Shown here piece by piece: positions 57,505 through 64,000 of a DNA stretch of 64,000 nt. Within the stretch, counting starts at the first letter, position 1, and each line of letters begins with the position of its first letter. A model generated the notes under the pieces. That model ran no database searches. It saw only the letters and a program-made list of their open reading frames with translations, and was not told the DNA's origin. The DNA is from Kitasatospora paranensis. Lineage in GTDB: Bacteria > Actinomycetota > Actinomycetes > Streptomycetales > Streptomycetaceae. The position numbers and the translations under genes are program-made. The DNA lies in NCBI RefSeq assembly GCF_039544005.1, contig NZ_BAABKV010000001.1, forward strand, positions 6,386,001 through 6,450,000, read 5' to 3'.

Positions 57505-58207
57505 GGCTGCCCCCGTCGGACGGCAGCCGCAGCACGAACCCGACCCCGCGGACGGTGTGCACCAGGCGCGGCCGCCCGCCGTCCTCCAGCTTGCGCCGCA
57601 GGTAGCTGACGAAGGTGTCCACGGCGTCGCTGCGCACCTCGAAGTCGTAGCCCCAGACCCGGTCCAGCAGCTGGTCCCGGGTGAGCACGATCCCGGCGTT
57701 GCGGACGAGCTGGGTGAGCAGTTCGAACTCGCGCCGGGTCAGGTGGAGCTCGGTGTCCTCCCAGTGCACTCGGCGGGTCGCGGGGGAGACCGTCAGCGGG
57801 CCGGCCCGCAGCACGTCGGACGGCGGTGCCGGTCGCCGGCGCAGCAGGGCGTGCAGCCGCAGTACCAGCTCCTCCAGGGCGAAGGGCTTCACCAGGTAGT
57901 CGTCGGCCCCGGCCTGCAGCCCGGCGACCCGGTCGGCGAGCTCGTCCAGCGCGGAGAGCATCAGCACCGGGGTCTCGTCGCCGACGGCCCGCAGCGCCCG
58001 GCAGACGCCCGTCCCGTCGAGCCCGGGCATCGAGACGTCCAGCACCAGCACGTCCGGTGCGGTCGGGCCGTCCATCAGCGCCAGCGCGCTCTCGCCGTCC
58101 GGCGCGACCTGGACGGCGAAGCCGCTCAGCCGCAGCCCGCGCTCCAGCGACCGCCGGATCGCCGCGTCGTCGTCCACCACCAGCACCCGGCCACCTGCGC
58201 CGCCCAT
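57501..58207 (-). pseudogene. OmpR-family response regulator (one frameshift at the 3' end)
   Basis: ATG 58207 has GGAGG five bases upstream. Receiver: VLVVDDDAAIRR, phospho-Asp in VLVLDVSMPGLDG, Lys in DYLVKPF. C-terminal winged helix: ELHLTRREFELLTQLVRN, SYLRRKLED, HTVRGVGFVLR. The last codons break in a C5 run (57510-57514); one base restores the stop that overlaps the kinase start (235 residues). As sequenced the frame runs on through the kinase gene. Confidence 0.88.
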
Positions 58208-58306
58208 CGGCACCTCCTCGCCCTGCGGGCCGCCGACTCTCTCACGCGCGGGCGGGCGCCGGACGGCCGGGGTGGCTCGCCGGGCCCCGCGCTCGTCCGA
58301 CGATCC

Positions 58307-59134
58307 CTACGGCTTGCGGGCGACCGCGCCGTACATGCTGACCCGGTGGGCGGCCTCGTCCGGGTCGGCGTCCGGCCGCCACAAGGGCACGGTCACCACC
58401 CCGGGCTCCAGCACCTCCAGGCCGTCCAGGAGGGTGCGGACCTCGGCGCGGCTGCGCCCCACCAGCGGCGCGGTCGCCCGGTCGTACACGCCGGTGACCC
58501 GGTCGCGGATCTCGTCCGGGATGAAGTCCGCGGTGCCGTGGGAGAGGATCAGGTGGCTGCCGGGTGCGAGGGCGTCGATCAGGGTCTTGAGGACGAGGGC
58601 GGGCTCGTCCTCGTCCGGCAGGAAGTGCAGCACGGCGGCGAGGACGAGGGCGACCGGCCGGTCGAGGTCGAGCAGTTCGCCGACCTCGGGGGCGGCGAGG
58701 ATGGCGGCCGGGCTGCGGAGGTCGGCCTGCAGGACGGCGGTGCGGCCCAGGCCCATGCCGGCCATCAGGGCGCGGGCGTGGGTGAGCACGATCGGGTCGT
58801 TGTCGACGTAGACGACCCGTGCCGCCGGGTTGACCAGCTGGGCGATCTCGTGGGTGTTGCCGGCGGTCGGGATGCCGGTGCCGATGTCGAGGAACTGGTC
58901 GATGCCCTGCCCGGCGACGTGGCGCACGGCCCGCTGGAGGAAGGCGCGGTTGGCACGGGCGGTGGTGCGGAACTCCGGGTTGGCGGCGAGCGCCCGCTCG
59001 GCGGCCTCCCGGTCGGCGGGGAAGTTGTCCTTGCCGCCCAGGTAGTAGTCGTACATCCGGGCCGGGTGCGGAACGTCGGCCCGCAGATCGACGCCGCCCC
59101 CGCGCCCCGTGCCCCACACGCCGTCCTGGTCCAC
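58307..59134 (-). CDS. SAM-dependent methyltransferase, Methyltransf_19 type
   Basis: The product has 275 residues from GTG 59134. The streptomycete-expanded family with PARMYDYYLGGKDNFPADRE at the start, FLDIGTGIPTAGNTHE as motif I, and VYVDNDPIVLTHA as motif II. Many copies occur in each streptomycete genome; the substrates are unknown. Stand-alone gene. Confidence 0.88.
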   Translation of the reverse strand: MDQDGVWGTGRGGGVDLRADVPHPARMYDYYLGGKDNFPADREAAERALAANPEFRTTARANRAFLQRAVRHVAGQGIDQFLDIGTGIPTAGNTHEIAQLVNPAARVVYVDNDPIVLTHARALMAGMGLGRTAVLQADLRSPAAILAAPEVGELLDLDRPVALVLAAVLHFLPDEDEPALVLKTLIDALAPGSHLILSHGTADFIPDEIRDRVTGVYDRATAPLVGRSRAEVRTLLDGLEVLEPGVVTVPLWRPDADPDEAAHRVSMYGAVARKP

Positions 59135-59330
59135 CGTCTGCCTCCACCCATGATCGGACCGGCTGTCGGCGCCCAGCCTAGGGCCTGCGGTCCCGGCGCG
59201 GGGCTGTCCGGACCACAGGTCAGATCTGCGGTCACGCATGGGCGTTCGAGCAGGGGGAACCACCAGGGGGAGGGGGCGTCCCCCTGTACGCGGCGGTGCG
59301 CCGCCGGAGCACGAAGGGCAGGAGACGGGT

Positions 59331-59597
59331 ATGGGGATCGTCGGCTGGATCATTCTGGGCCTGGTGGCCGGGGCCATCGCCAAGCTGCTGCTGCCCGGGC
59401 GCGACCCGGGCGGCTTCATCGTGACCACGCTGATCGGCATCGCCGGTTCGTTCGTCGGGGGATGGCTCTCCTCGACGGTGCTGCACCGCTCGGTGACCAA
59501 GCACTTCTTCGACCTGGCCACCTGGGGCTCGGCCATCGTCGGGGCCCTGGTGCTGCTGATCGCGTACCGGCTGCTGTTCGGCAACTCCCGGGACTGA
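59331..59597 (+). CDS. GlsB/YeaQ/YmgE-family stress response membrane protein
   Basis: The product has 88 residues from ATG 59331, AGGAG six bases upstream. Three helices with Gly-rich GWIILGLVAGAIAKLLLPG and GGFIVTTLIGIAGSFVGGWL, the family pattern. Usually induced by envelope or general stress. An excellent terminator follows. Confidence 0.9.
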   Translation: MGIVGWIILGLVAGAIAKLLLPGRDPGGFIVTTLIGIAGSFVGGWLSSTVLHRSVTKHFFDLATWGSAIVGALVLLIAYRLLFGNSRD

Positions 59598-59616
59598 CCG
59601 GACGGGTGGGGCGGGA

Positions 59617-59656
59617 GGGACCGGCCGGCGGCGTCTGCCGCCGGCCGGTCCCTTTT
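59617..59656 (+). terminator. Intrinsic terminator of glsB-like gene
   Basis: Perfect 16-bp arms (59617-59632 and 59637-59652) with a GTCT loop, followed by TTTT (59653-59656): one of the few textbook intrinsic terminators in the window. Confidence 0.9.
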
Positions 59657-59667
59657 CGGTCCCGATG

Positions 59668-59681
59668 CGGGAGCGCTCCCA
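59668..59681. promoter_or_regulatory. CebR box 1
   Basis: CGGGAGCGCTCCCA differs by one base from the CebR operator TGGGAGCGCTCCCA, which represses cellulose/cello-oligosaccharide genes in Streptomyces. Confidence 0.8.
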
Positions 59682-59780
59682 CCAGTGATGACGCCACCGG
59701 TGTCGAACGATGTCGAAACTTCCGTCTGCACAAGGGATTTCGCTGAGAGGCATGCGCGGCTACGATCGGCCCCGGCCGTG

Positions 59781-59794
59781 CGGGAGCGCTCCCA
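59781..59794. promoter_or_regulatory. CebR box 2
   Basis: A second CGGGAGCGCTCCCA, 100 bases between the box centres would allow looping or double blockade; it lies 52 bases before the cellulase GTG. Confidence 0.8.
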
Positions 59795-59845
59795 TGCTCG
59801 GCGGCCGCCCCATCCTCTCCCACCCGAGAGCACGCGGAGGACACT

Positions 59846-61330
59846 GTGAGCACCCCCGAGCCCCTTCGGCGCGCCGTCCCGGCACCCGGCCCCACCCCGC
59901 GGCGCCACCGGGCCGGTGCCCGGCGCGGCCGCACGGCCGGCCTCGCCCTGGCCGTCGGCGCAGTGGCCGCCGCGATGCTGGTGGCCACCCAGACCGGCGC
60001 CGGCGCCGCCGTGCAGGGCAGCCTGCCCGCGACGACCCAGTTCTACAAGGACCCGGCCTCCCAGGTCGTCAAGTGGGTCGCCGCGAACCCGAACGACTCG
60101 CGCACCCCGGTGATCTCCAAGCGGATCGCCTCCCAGCCGCAGGGCATCTGGTTCGCCAACTACAAGCCCGACACCATCACCGCGGACGTCCGCACGGTCA
60201 CCTCGGCCGCCGCCGGAGCCGGCCAGGTGCCCGTCCTGGCCGTGTACGAGATCCCCAACCGCGACTGCGGCGGCGCCTCCGCGGGCGGCGCGCCCGATCT
60301 GGCCTCGTACGACGCCTGGGTGGCGAAGTTCGCCGCCGGGCTCGGCAGCGGGCGCTCGGTGGTGATCCTGGAGCCGGACTCGATCGCGCTGACCACCTGC
60401 CTGTCCGCGCAGCAGCAGGCCGACCGGTTCGCCTCGCTCTCCCGGGCCGGCGCCACGATCCACGCCGCCGCGCCGAACGCCAAGGTCTACATGGACGGCG
60501 GGCACTCCGCCTGGAACAGCGCCGCCGAGCAGGCCAACCGGCTGCGCAGCGCCGGTGTGCTGAGCAACGCGGACGGCTTCTTCACCAACGTCTCCAACTT
60601 CAACAGCACCGCGAACGAGGTCGCCTACAGCAAGTCGGTGCTGTCCTCGCTCGGCAACCCCGGCAACCTGCACGCCGTCGTCGACACCAGCCGCAACGGC
60701 AACGGCCCGGCGGGCGGCGGCGCCTGGTGCGACCCCTCCGGCCGTGCGATCGGCGCCTACCCGACCGCCGCCACCGGGGACGCCGCGATCGACGCCTTCC
60801 TCTGGATCAAGCCCCCGGGCGAGGCGGACGGCTGCGCGGCCGCCGCGGGCACCTTCGTCGCGGACATCGCCTACCAGCTGGCCGTCAACGCCGCCGACCC
60901 GACTGCCCCGCCGACCAGCCAGCCGCCCACGTCGCAGCCCCCGACCAGCCAGCCGCCCACGTCGCAGCCGCCCACCTCGCAGCCCCCGACCTCGCAGCCG
61001 CCGACCGGCAGCGCGGCGTGCTCGGTGGCCTACCGCACCAACGCCTGGACGGGCGGGTTCACCGCGGACGTGACCGTGCGCAACACCGGCACGGCGAGCG
61101 TGACCGGCTGGACGCTCCGCTGGACGTACCCGGGGGACCAGAAGGTCACCAGCGCCTGGAACGCGACGGTCACCCAGTCCGGTGCGACCGTCACCGCGAC
61201 CGACCTGGGGTACAACGGCAGCCTGGCGCCCGGTGCCTCCACGGGCTTCGGCTTCCAGGGCACCTTCGCCGCGTCCAACGCCGCGCCGACCTCCTTCACC
61301 CTCAACGGTGCCACCTGCACCCTCGCCTGA
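59846..61330 (+). CDS. GH6 cellulase (endoglucanase/cellobiohydrolase) with CBM2
   Basis: The product has 494 residues from GTG 59846 with GGAGG six bases upstream. Twin-arginine-like signal region (RRHRAGARRGRTAGLALAVG), GH6 catalytic domain (~60-350) with YEIPNRDCGG and the acid-bearing ILEPDSIA, then WIKPPGEADG. A (PPTSQ)n linker (~355-388) joins to a C-terminal CBM2 (CSVAYRTNAWTGGFTADV ... TCTLA). It hydrolyses cellulose outside the cell. Two CebR boxes upstream. Confidence 0.92.
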   Translation: MSTPEPLRRAVPAPGPTPRRHRAGARRGRTAGLALAVGAVAAAMLVATQTGAGAAVQGSLPATTQFYKDPASQVVKWVAANPNDSRTPVISKRIASQPQGIWFANYKPDTITADVRTVTSAAAGAGQVPVLAVYEIPNRDCGGASAGGAPDLASYDAWVAKFAAGLGSGRSVVILEPDSIALTTCLSAQQQADRFASLSRAGATIHAAAPNAKVYMDGGHSAWNSAAEQANRLRSAGVLSNADGFFTNVSNFNSTANEVAYSKSVLSSLGNPGNLHAVVDTSRNGNGPAGGGAWCDPSGRAIGAYPTAATGDAAIDAFLWIKPPGEADGCAAAAGTFVADIAYQLAVNAADPTAPPTSQPPTSQPPTSQPPTSQPPTSQPPTSQPPTGSAACSVAYRTNAWTGGFTADVTVRNTGTASVTGWTLRWTYPGDQKVTSAWNATVTQSGATVTATDLGYNGSLAPGASTGFGFQGTFAASNAAPTSFTLNGATCTLA

Positions 61331-61339
61331 CGCGGTACC

Positions 61340-61381
61340 GGGCCGCCGCCGGCCGGGCTCAGCCCCGGCCGGCGGCGGCCC
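61340..61381. terminator. Bidirectional terminator
   Basis: Perfect 18-bp GC-rich arms (61340-61357 and 61364-61381) with a 6-base loop, between the convergent cellulase and ADP-ribosylglycohydrolase genes; it overlaps the stop codon of the latter (61359-61361). Confidence 0.8.
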
Positions 61382-62300
61382 CGCCGTCCGGCACCGCAGT
61401 GGCGCCGGCCCAGCCGGGCAGGCCCTCGCGGGCGGCCAGCCAGCCGACCGGCACCCCCGCCAGGCCCGTCCGAGCGGCGACCACGCCGGCCGCCATCGCG
61501 CAGGTGGTGTCCATGTCGCCCCAGCCGCCGAGGGTCTCCCAGAGGGCGTCCGGCAGCGAGTCGAGCTGCCCGGCCGCCGACCAGAGCGCGAACGGGACGG
61601 TGTCCGGGGCGGACAGCAGGGCGCCCGAGCCGAGCACGACCGCGGCGTGCCGGATGCTCGTACCGGCCGGCAGCCGGGCGGCCGTCCGCAGACCCGAGCG
61701 CACGTCGCCCGCCGGCAGCCGGTCGGCGACCGCCCGCAGGAAGTCGGCCCGGGCGGGGGCCGCCGAGCCCCGGCTGCGCGCCGCGAACGCGGCGGCCAGC
61801 GCCACCGCGACCGCGCCCGCCGCGGCCTCCGGGTGGAAGTGCGTGGTCACCGCGGAGAGTCGGGCCTGCTCGGCGACCCGGTCGAGATCGTCGGCGAACC
61901 ACGCGCCGAGCGGCGCGACCCGCATCGCGGCGCCGTTGCCGTGCGAGCCCTGCCCGCCGAACATCGCCGAGGTGACCGTGCGCCAGTCGGCGCCGTCCCG
62001 GACCTGCCGCAGCACCTGGTGCATCGACGGCCCGTACGTGCGGCCGGGCTGCGCGGTGTACGCGGCGGCGAACGCGCCGGCCAGCTCGTCCTGCCGCACC
62101 TCGCCGAAGTCGAGCAGGTGCCGGACGAGGACGAGGGCCATCGCGGTGTCGTCCGTCCAGTGCCAGGGGGCGCGGCGCGGGATCCTGGCCGCGTACTCCG
62201 CGGCCGCCTCGTCGACCCCCGGCGAGAACCAGCGGTCGCCGAAGGCGTCGCCGAGGGCGAGGCCCTGCAGGCTGTCCAGGGCGGGGGTGGGGGCGCGCAC
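61359..62300 (-). CDS. ADP-ribosylglycohydrolase family protein
   Basis: The product has 313 residues from GTG 62300. Metal-site motifs are WHWTDDTAMALVL near the N-terminus and GDMDTTCAMAAGV near the C-terminus, typical of DraG/ARH enzymes that remove ADP-ribose from proteins or nucleic acids. GSHGNGAAMRVAPLGAW is the third landmark. No DraT-like transferase is adjacent, so the target is unknown. Confidence 0.87.
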   Translation of the reverse strand: MRAPTPALDSLQGLALGDAFGDRWFSPGVDEAAAEYAARIPRRAPWHWTDDTAMALVLVRHLLDFGEVRQDELAGAFAAAYTAQPGRTYGPSMHQVLRQVRDGADWRTVTSAMFGGQGSHGNGAAMRVAPLGAWFADDLDRVAEQARLSAVTTHFHPEAAAGAVAVALAAAFAARSRGSAAPARADFLRAVADRLPAGDVRSGLRTAARLPAGTSIRHAAVVLGSGALLSAPDTVPFALWSAAGQLDSLPDALWETLGGWGDMDTTCAMAAGVVAARTGLAGVPVGWLAAREGLPGWAGATAVPDGGAAAGRG

Positions 62301-62413
62301 GTCATCCTCCAGGTGAGAAGAACCGGAGGCGCCATTGTGGGTGCGGGGCGGCGGGCCGCGCGAGCCGTTTTGCCGCCGCATCGGCCCCGGGGCACGTCCG
62401 TTAGGGTCGGCCC

Positions 62414-63111
62414 ATGCCACAGGAACGGATCGTCGGCGGGGCCGGATCGCCGACCGCCACCCGCTCGGCGACCTCCGGGCCGGTCACCGCGGCGGACGTC
62501 GGACGGGCCGTCGGCCTGGCGGTCGCCACGCTGACGGACGCGCTCGCGGCCGACTGGCACACCCGGGCCGGAGACCTGGACTGGGACTGCTGGGAGACCC
62601 TGGAGCACACGGCCGACGGGCTGTTCGCCTACGCCGCCCAGCTCGCGCCGGCACGTCCTCCGCTGGACGGCTTCGTGCCGCTGCGCTGGCGGCGCGACCG
62701 GCCCGAGGGGCCGCCGAACGTGGTGTTCGTCGACCGGGCCGTCGGTGCGGCGGGCCTGCTGCAGGTGCTGGAGACCGGCGGCGGACTCCTGGCGGCGATG
62801 GTCGCGACGGTCCCGCCGGAGGCCGGGCCTTCCACGCCTACGGGGTGTCGGACCCGGAGGGCTTCGCCGCGATGGGGGTGGTGGAGACCCTGGTGCACAC
62901 CCACGACGTGACGACCGGGCTGGGCCTGGGCTGGTCCCCGCCGGCCGGGCTGTGCGACCGGGCGCTGGCCCGGCTGTTCCCCGGGGCGCCGGGGGACTCC
63001 GACCGGTGGGCCACCCTGCTCTGGGCCACCGGACGGGCCGCGCTGCCCGCGCACCCGCGCCGGGCCTTCGACCGCTGGCACAGCGCGCCGCTGCGGGACG
63101 GGACGGCCTGA
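62414..63111 (+). pseudogene. Maleylpyruvate isomerase/DinB-like domain protein (one frameshift)
   Basis: ATG 62414. A TIGR03083/MDMPI-like helical bundle: VTAADVGRAVGLAVATL, DLDWDCWETLEHTADGLFAYA, then (after the break) FHAYGVSDPEGFAAMGVVET and LVHTHDVTTGLGLGW with the metal-binding His pair. The frame breaks at G3 62825-62827; one base restores 232 residues. Members use mycothiol or act on unknown thiol substrates. Confidence 0.75.
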
Positions 63112-63146
63112 GCGATCGATCGGCCGGCCCCGTGCAGTCCGCCCGT

Positions 63147-63734
63147 TCAGCGGCCGCGCAGGCCGTTCAGCAGCAGGGACCAGAGCGCCTCGAAGTCCGC
63201 CCCGGCCCGCTCGTGCGACCACTCGTGCGCGTGTGCCGGGTCGTGGAAGTGTGCGGTGGCCTGGAAGACCGCGCGGGCGGCCGAGCCGGCGTCCGGGGTG
63301 CGGAAGACCCCCTGGGCGACACCGTCCTCGACGATCCGCCGGATCTGCCCGACCAGCGTCGCCACGTGGGCGTCGACGGTGGTGCTCAGCTCGCCGACCA
63401 GCGTCATGTAGGTGGCGAACATCTCCGGGTCGTCCAGCGCCTTCTGCCGCTTGGCCGCGAACAGCGTCGCCAGCCAGCGGTGCAGCCGCTCGTCCGCGGG
63501 GCCGCCGTCCTCGGCGATCGCGGCCAGCTCGTCGTGCGAGCGGTCCAGCCAGCGCTGGGTGACCGCCTCGCGCAGGGCCGCCTTGCTGGGGAAGTGCCGG
63601 TAGACGCTGCCGTGGCTGACGCCGAGCGCCCGGGCGATGTCCACCACCGTCGCCTTCGCCGGGCCGAACCGCCGCAGGACGTCCTCCGCCGCGCACAGGA
63701 TCTGCTCGGGGGTGAGTGCGTTGTCCGTGGTCAC
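63147..63734 (-). CDS. TetR-family transcriptional regulator
   Basis: The product has 195 residues from GTG 63734. The N-terminal helix-turn-helix (ATVVDIARALGVSHGSVYRHFPSKAAL) is clear; the C-terminal ligand-binding region is of the TetR_C group. It sits 38 bp behind the aldo/keto reductase gene in the same direction, so that enzyme is a likely target. Confidence 0.9.
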   Translation of the reverse strand: MTTDNALTPEQILCAAEDVLRRFGPAKATVVDIARALGVSHGSVYRHFPSKAALREAVTQRWLDRSHDELAAIAEDGGPADERLHRWLATLFAAKRQKALDDPEMFATYMTLVGELSTTVDAHVATLVGQIRRIVEDGVAQGVFRTPDAGSAARAVFQATAHFHDPAHAHEWSHERAGADFEALWSLLLNGLRGR

Positions 63735-63772
63735 GGGGAGGCCGTCCTTCGTCGGTGCGTGGTGCGGGTGGC

Positions 63773-64000
63773 TCAGCGCTCGCTGTCGAGGCCGGCCATC
63801 TGGGCCGCAGCGTACCGGTCGCCCGCGGCGGAACCGGCGGGGACGGCGGCCTCGATCGCGGCGAGGTCCGCGGCGGAGAGCTGCACGTCGAGGGCGCCGA
63901 GCGCCTCCGTCAGGCGGTCCCGGCGGCGGGCGCCGACCAGCGGCACGATGTCGGAGCCGCGGGAGGCGACCCAGGCGATCGCGACCTGGGCGACGCTGGC
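63773..64000 (-). CDS. Aldo/keto reductase, N-terminal part beyond the window
   Basis: Only the last 75 residues are present, ending at TGA 63773. ASVAQVAIAWVASRGSDIVP and the NADP-binding-type VGARRRDRLTEALGAL followed by LSAADLAAIEAAVP are the typical aldo/keto reductase C-terminus. The start lies beyond base 64000. Confidence 0.82.
   Translation of the reverse strand, partial: ASVAQVAIAWVASRGSDIVPLVGARRRDRLTEALGALDVQLSAADLAAIEAAVPAGSAAGDRYAAAQMAGLDSER

Noticed and set aside
62414-63111. The maleylpyruvate-isomerase-like protein as the missing isomerase of the homogentisate pathway
   Set aside because: It is 33 kb from the operon, beside cellulase and ADP-ribosylglycohydrolase genes, and its family is broad. 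The coupled gene at 27960-28773 is a better candidate.

Overview
The window is high-GC DNA with the gene style of a streptomycete (Streptomyces, Kitasatospora or a close relative). Supporting signs are frequent GTG/TTG starts, many stop/start overlaps, leaderless-looking promoters, an SPW-repeat protein, Bcr/CflA and EamA exporters, secreted GH18 chitinases with DasR-type boxes, and a GH6 cellulase behind two CebR-type boxes. There is no rRNA, tRNA, CRISPR array or prophage. One IS5-family insertion sequence is present.

Layout. 1-10 kb: a truncated TrkA-N membrane protein, a MocR-type regulator divergent from an EamA transporter, an orphan XylF-like sugar-binding lipoprotein, a second EamA transporter, a lipase-maturation-factor-like membrane protein, and a protein with a long Glu/Val/Pro repeat. 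10-15.5 kb: a pyrimidine-base module (yeast-type cytosine deaminase, 2OG-Fe(II) oxygenase, PucR regulator, NCS1 permease) and an EI24 membrane protein. 15.6-24 kb: a P450, a GNAT-AAA+ fusion, small proteins, an Lrp/LysE pair whose lysE stop codon carries the IS element, a second TrkA-N protein, and a VWA protein. 24-26 kb: two crotonases of acyl-CoA or valine catabolism. 26.7-31.2 kb: a tyrosine/homogentisate operon (hpd, hmgA, unknown gene, fahA). 31.3-40.6 kb: a phosphoribosyltransferase-hydrolase fusion, a PadR/acyl-CoA oxidase pair, fumC and a nitrilase-family hydrolase. 41-48 kb: two chitinases around gcdH and a drug exporter. 48-54 kb: methyltransferase, dienelactone hydrolase/MarR pair, and an OpuC-type osmoprotectant ABC operon. 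54-58 kb: cysteine dioxygenase and rhodanese behind a short Cys-type leader peptide, and a two-component system followed by two small exported proteins. 58-64 kb: methyltransferase, GlsB, GH6 cellulase, ADP-ribosylglycohydrolase, a maleylpyruvate-isomerase-like protein, TetR and a truncated aldo/keto reductase.

Themes. Polymer breakdown is represented by chitinases and cellulase under apparent DasR and CebR control. Catabolism of aromatic and branched or long acyl-CoAs is represented by hpd-hmgA-fahA, the crotonases, gcdH and acyl-CoA oxidase. Osmolyte uptake, sulfur amino acid turnover and nucleobase salvage complete the picture. The homogentisate operon has no recognisable maleylacetoacetate isomerase. 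The translationally coupled unknown gene between hmgA and fahA is the best candidate for that step.

Caution. Twelve genes carry thirteen reading-frame breaks. Twelve breaks are repaired by adding one base, nearly always to a G or C run, and the P450 break by removing one base or adding two. This looks like uncorrected sequencing error. I list these genes as pseudogene because that is what the sequence encodes, but describe the protein that one repaired base restores.
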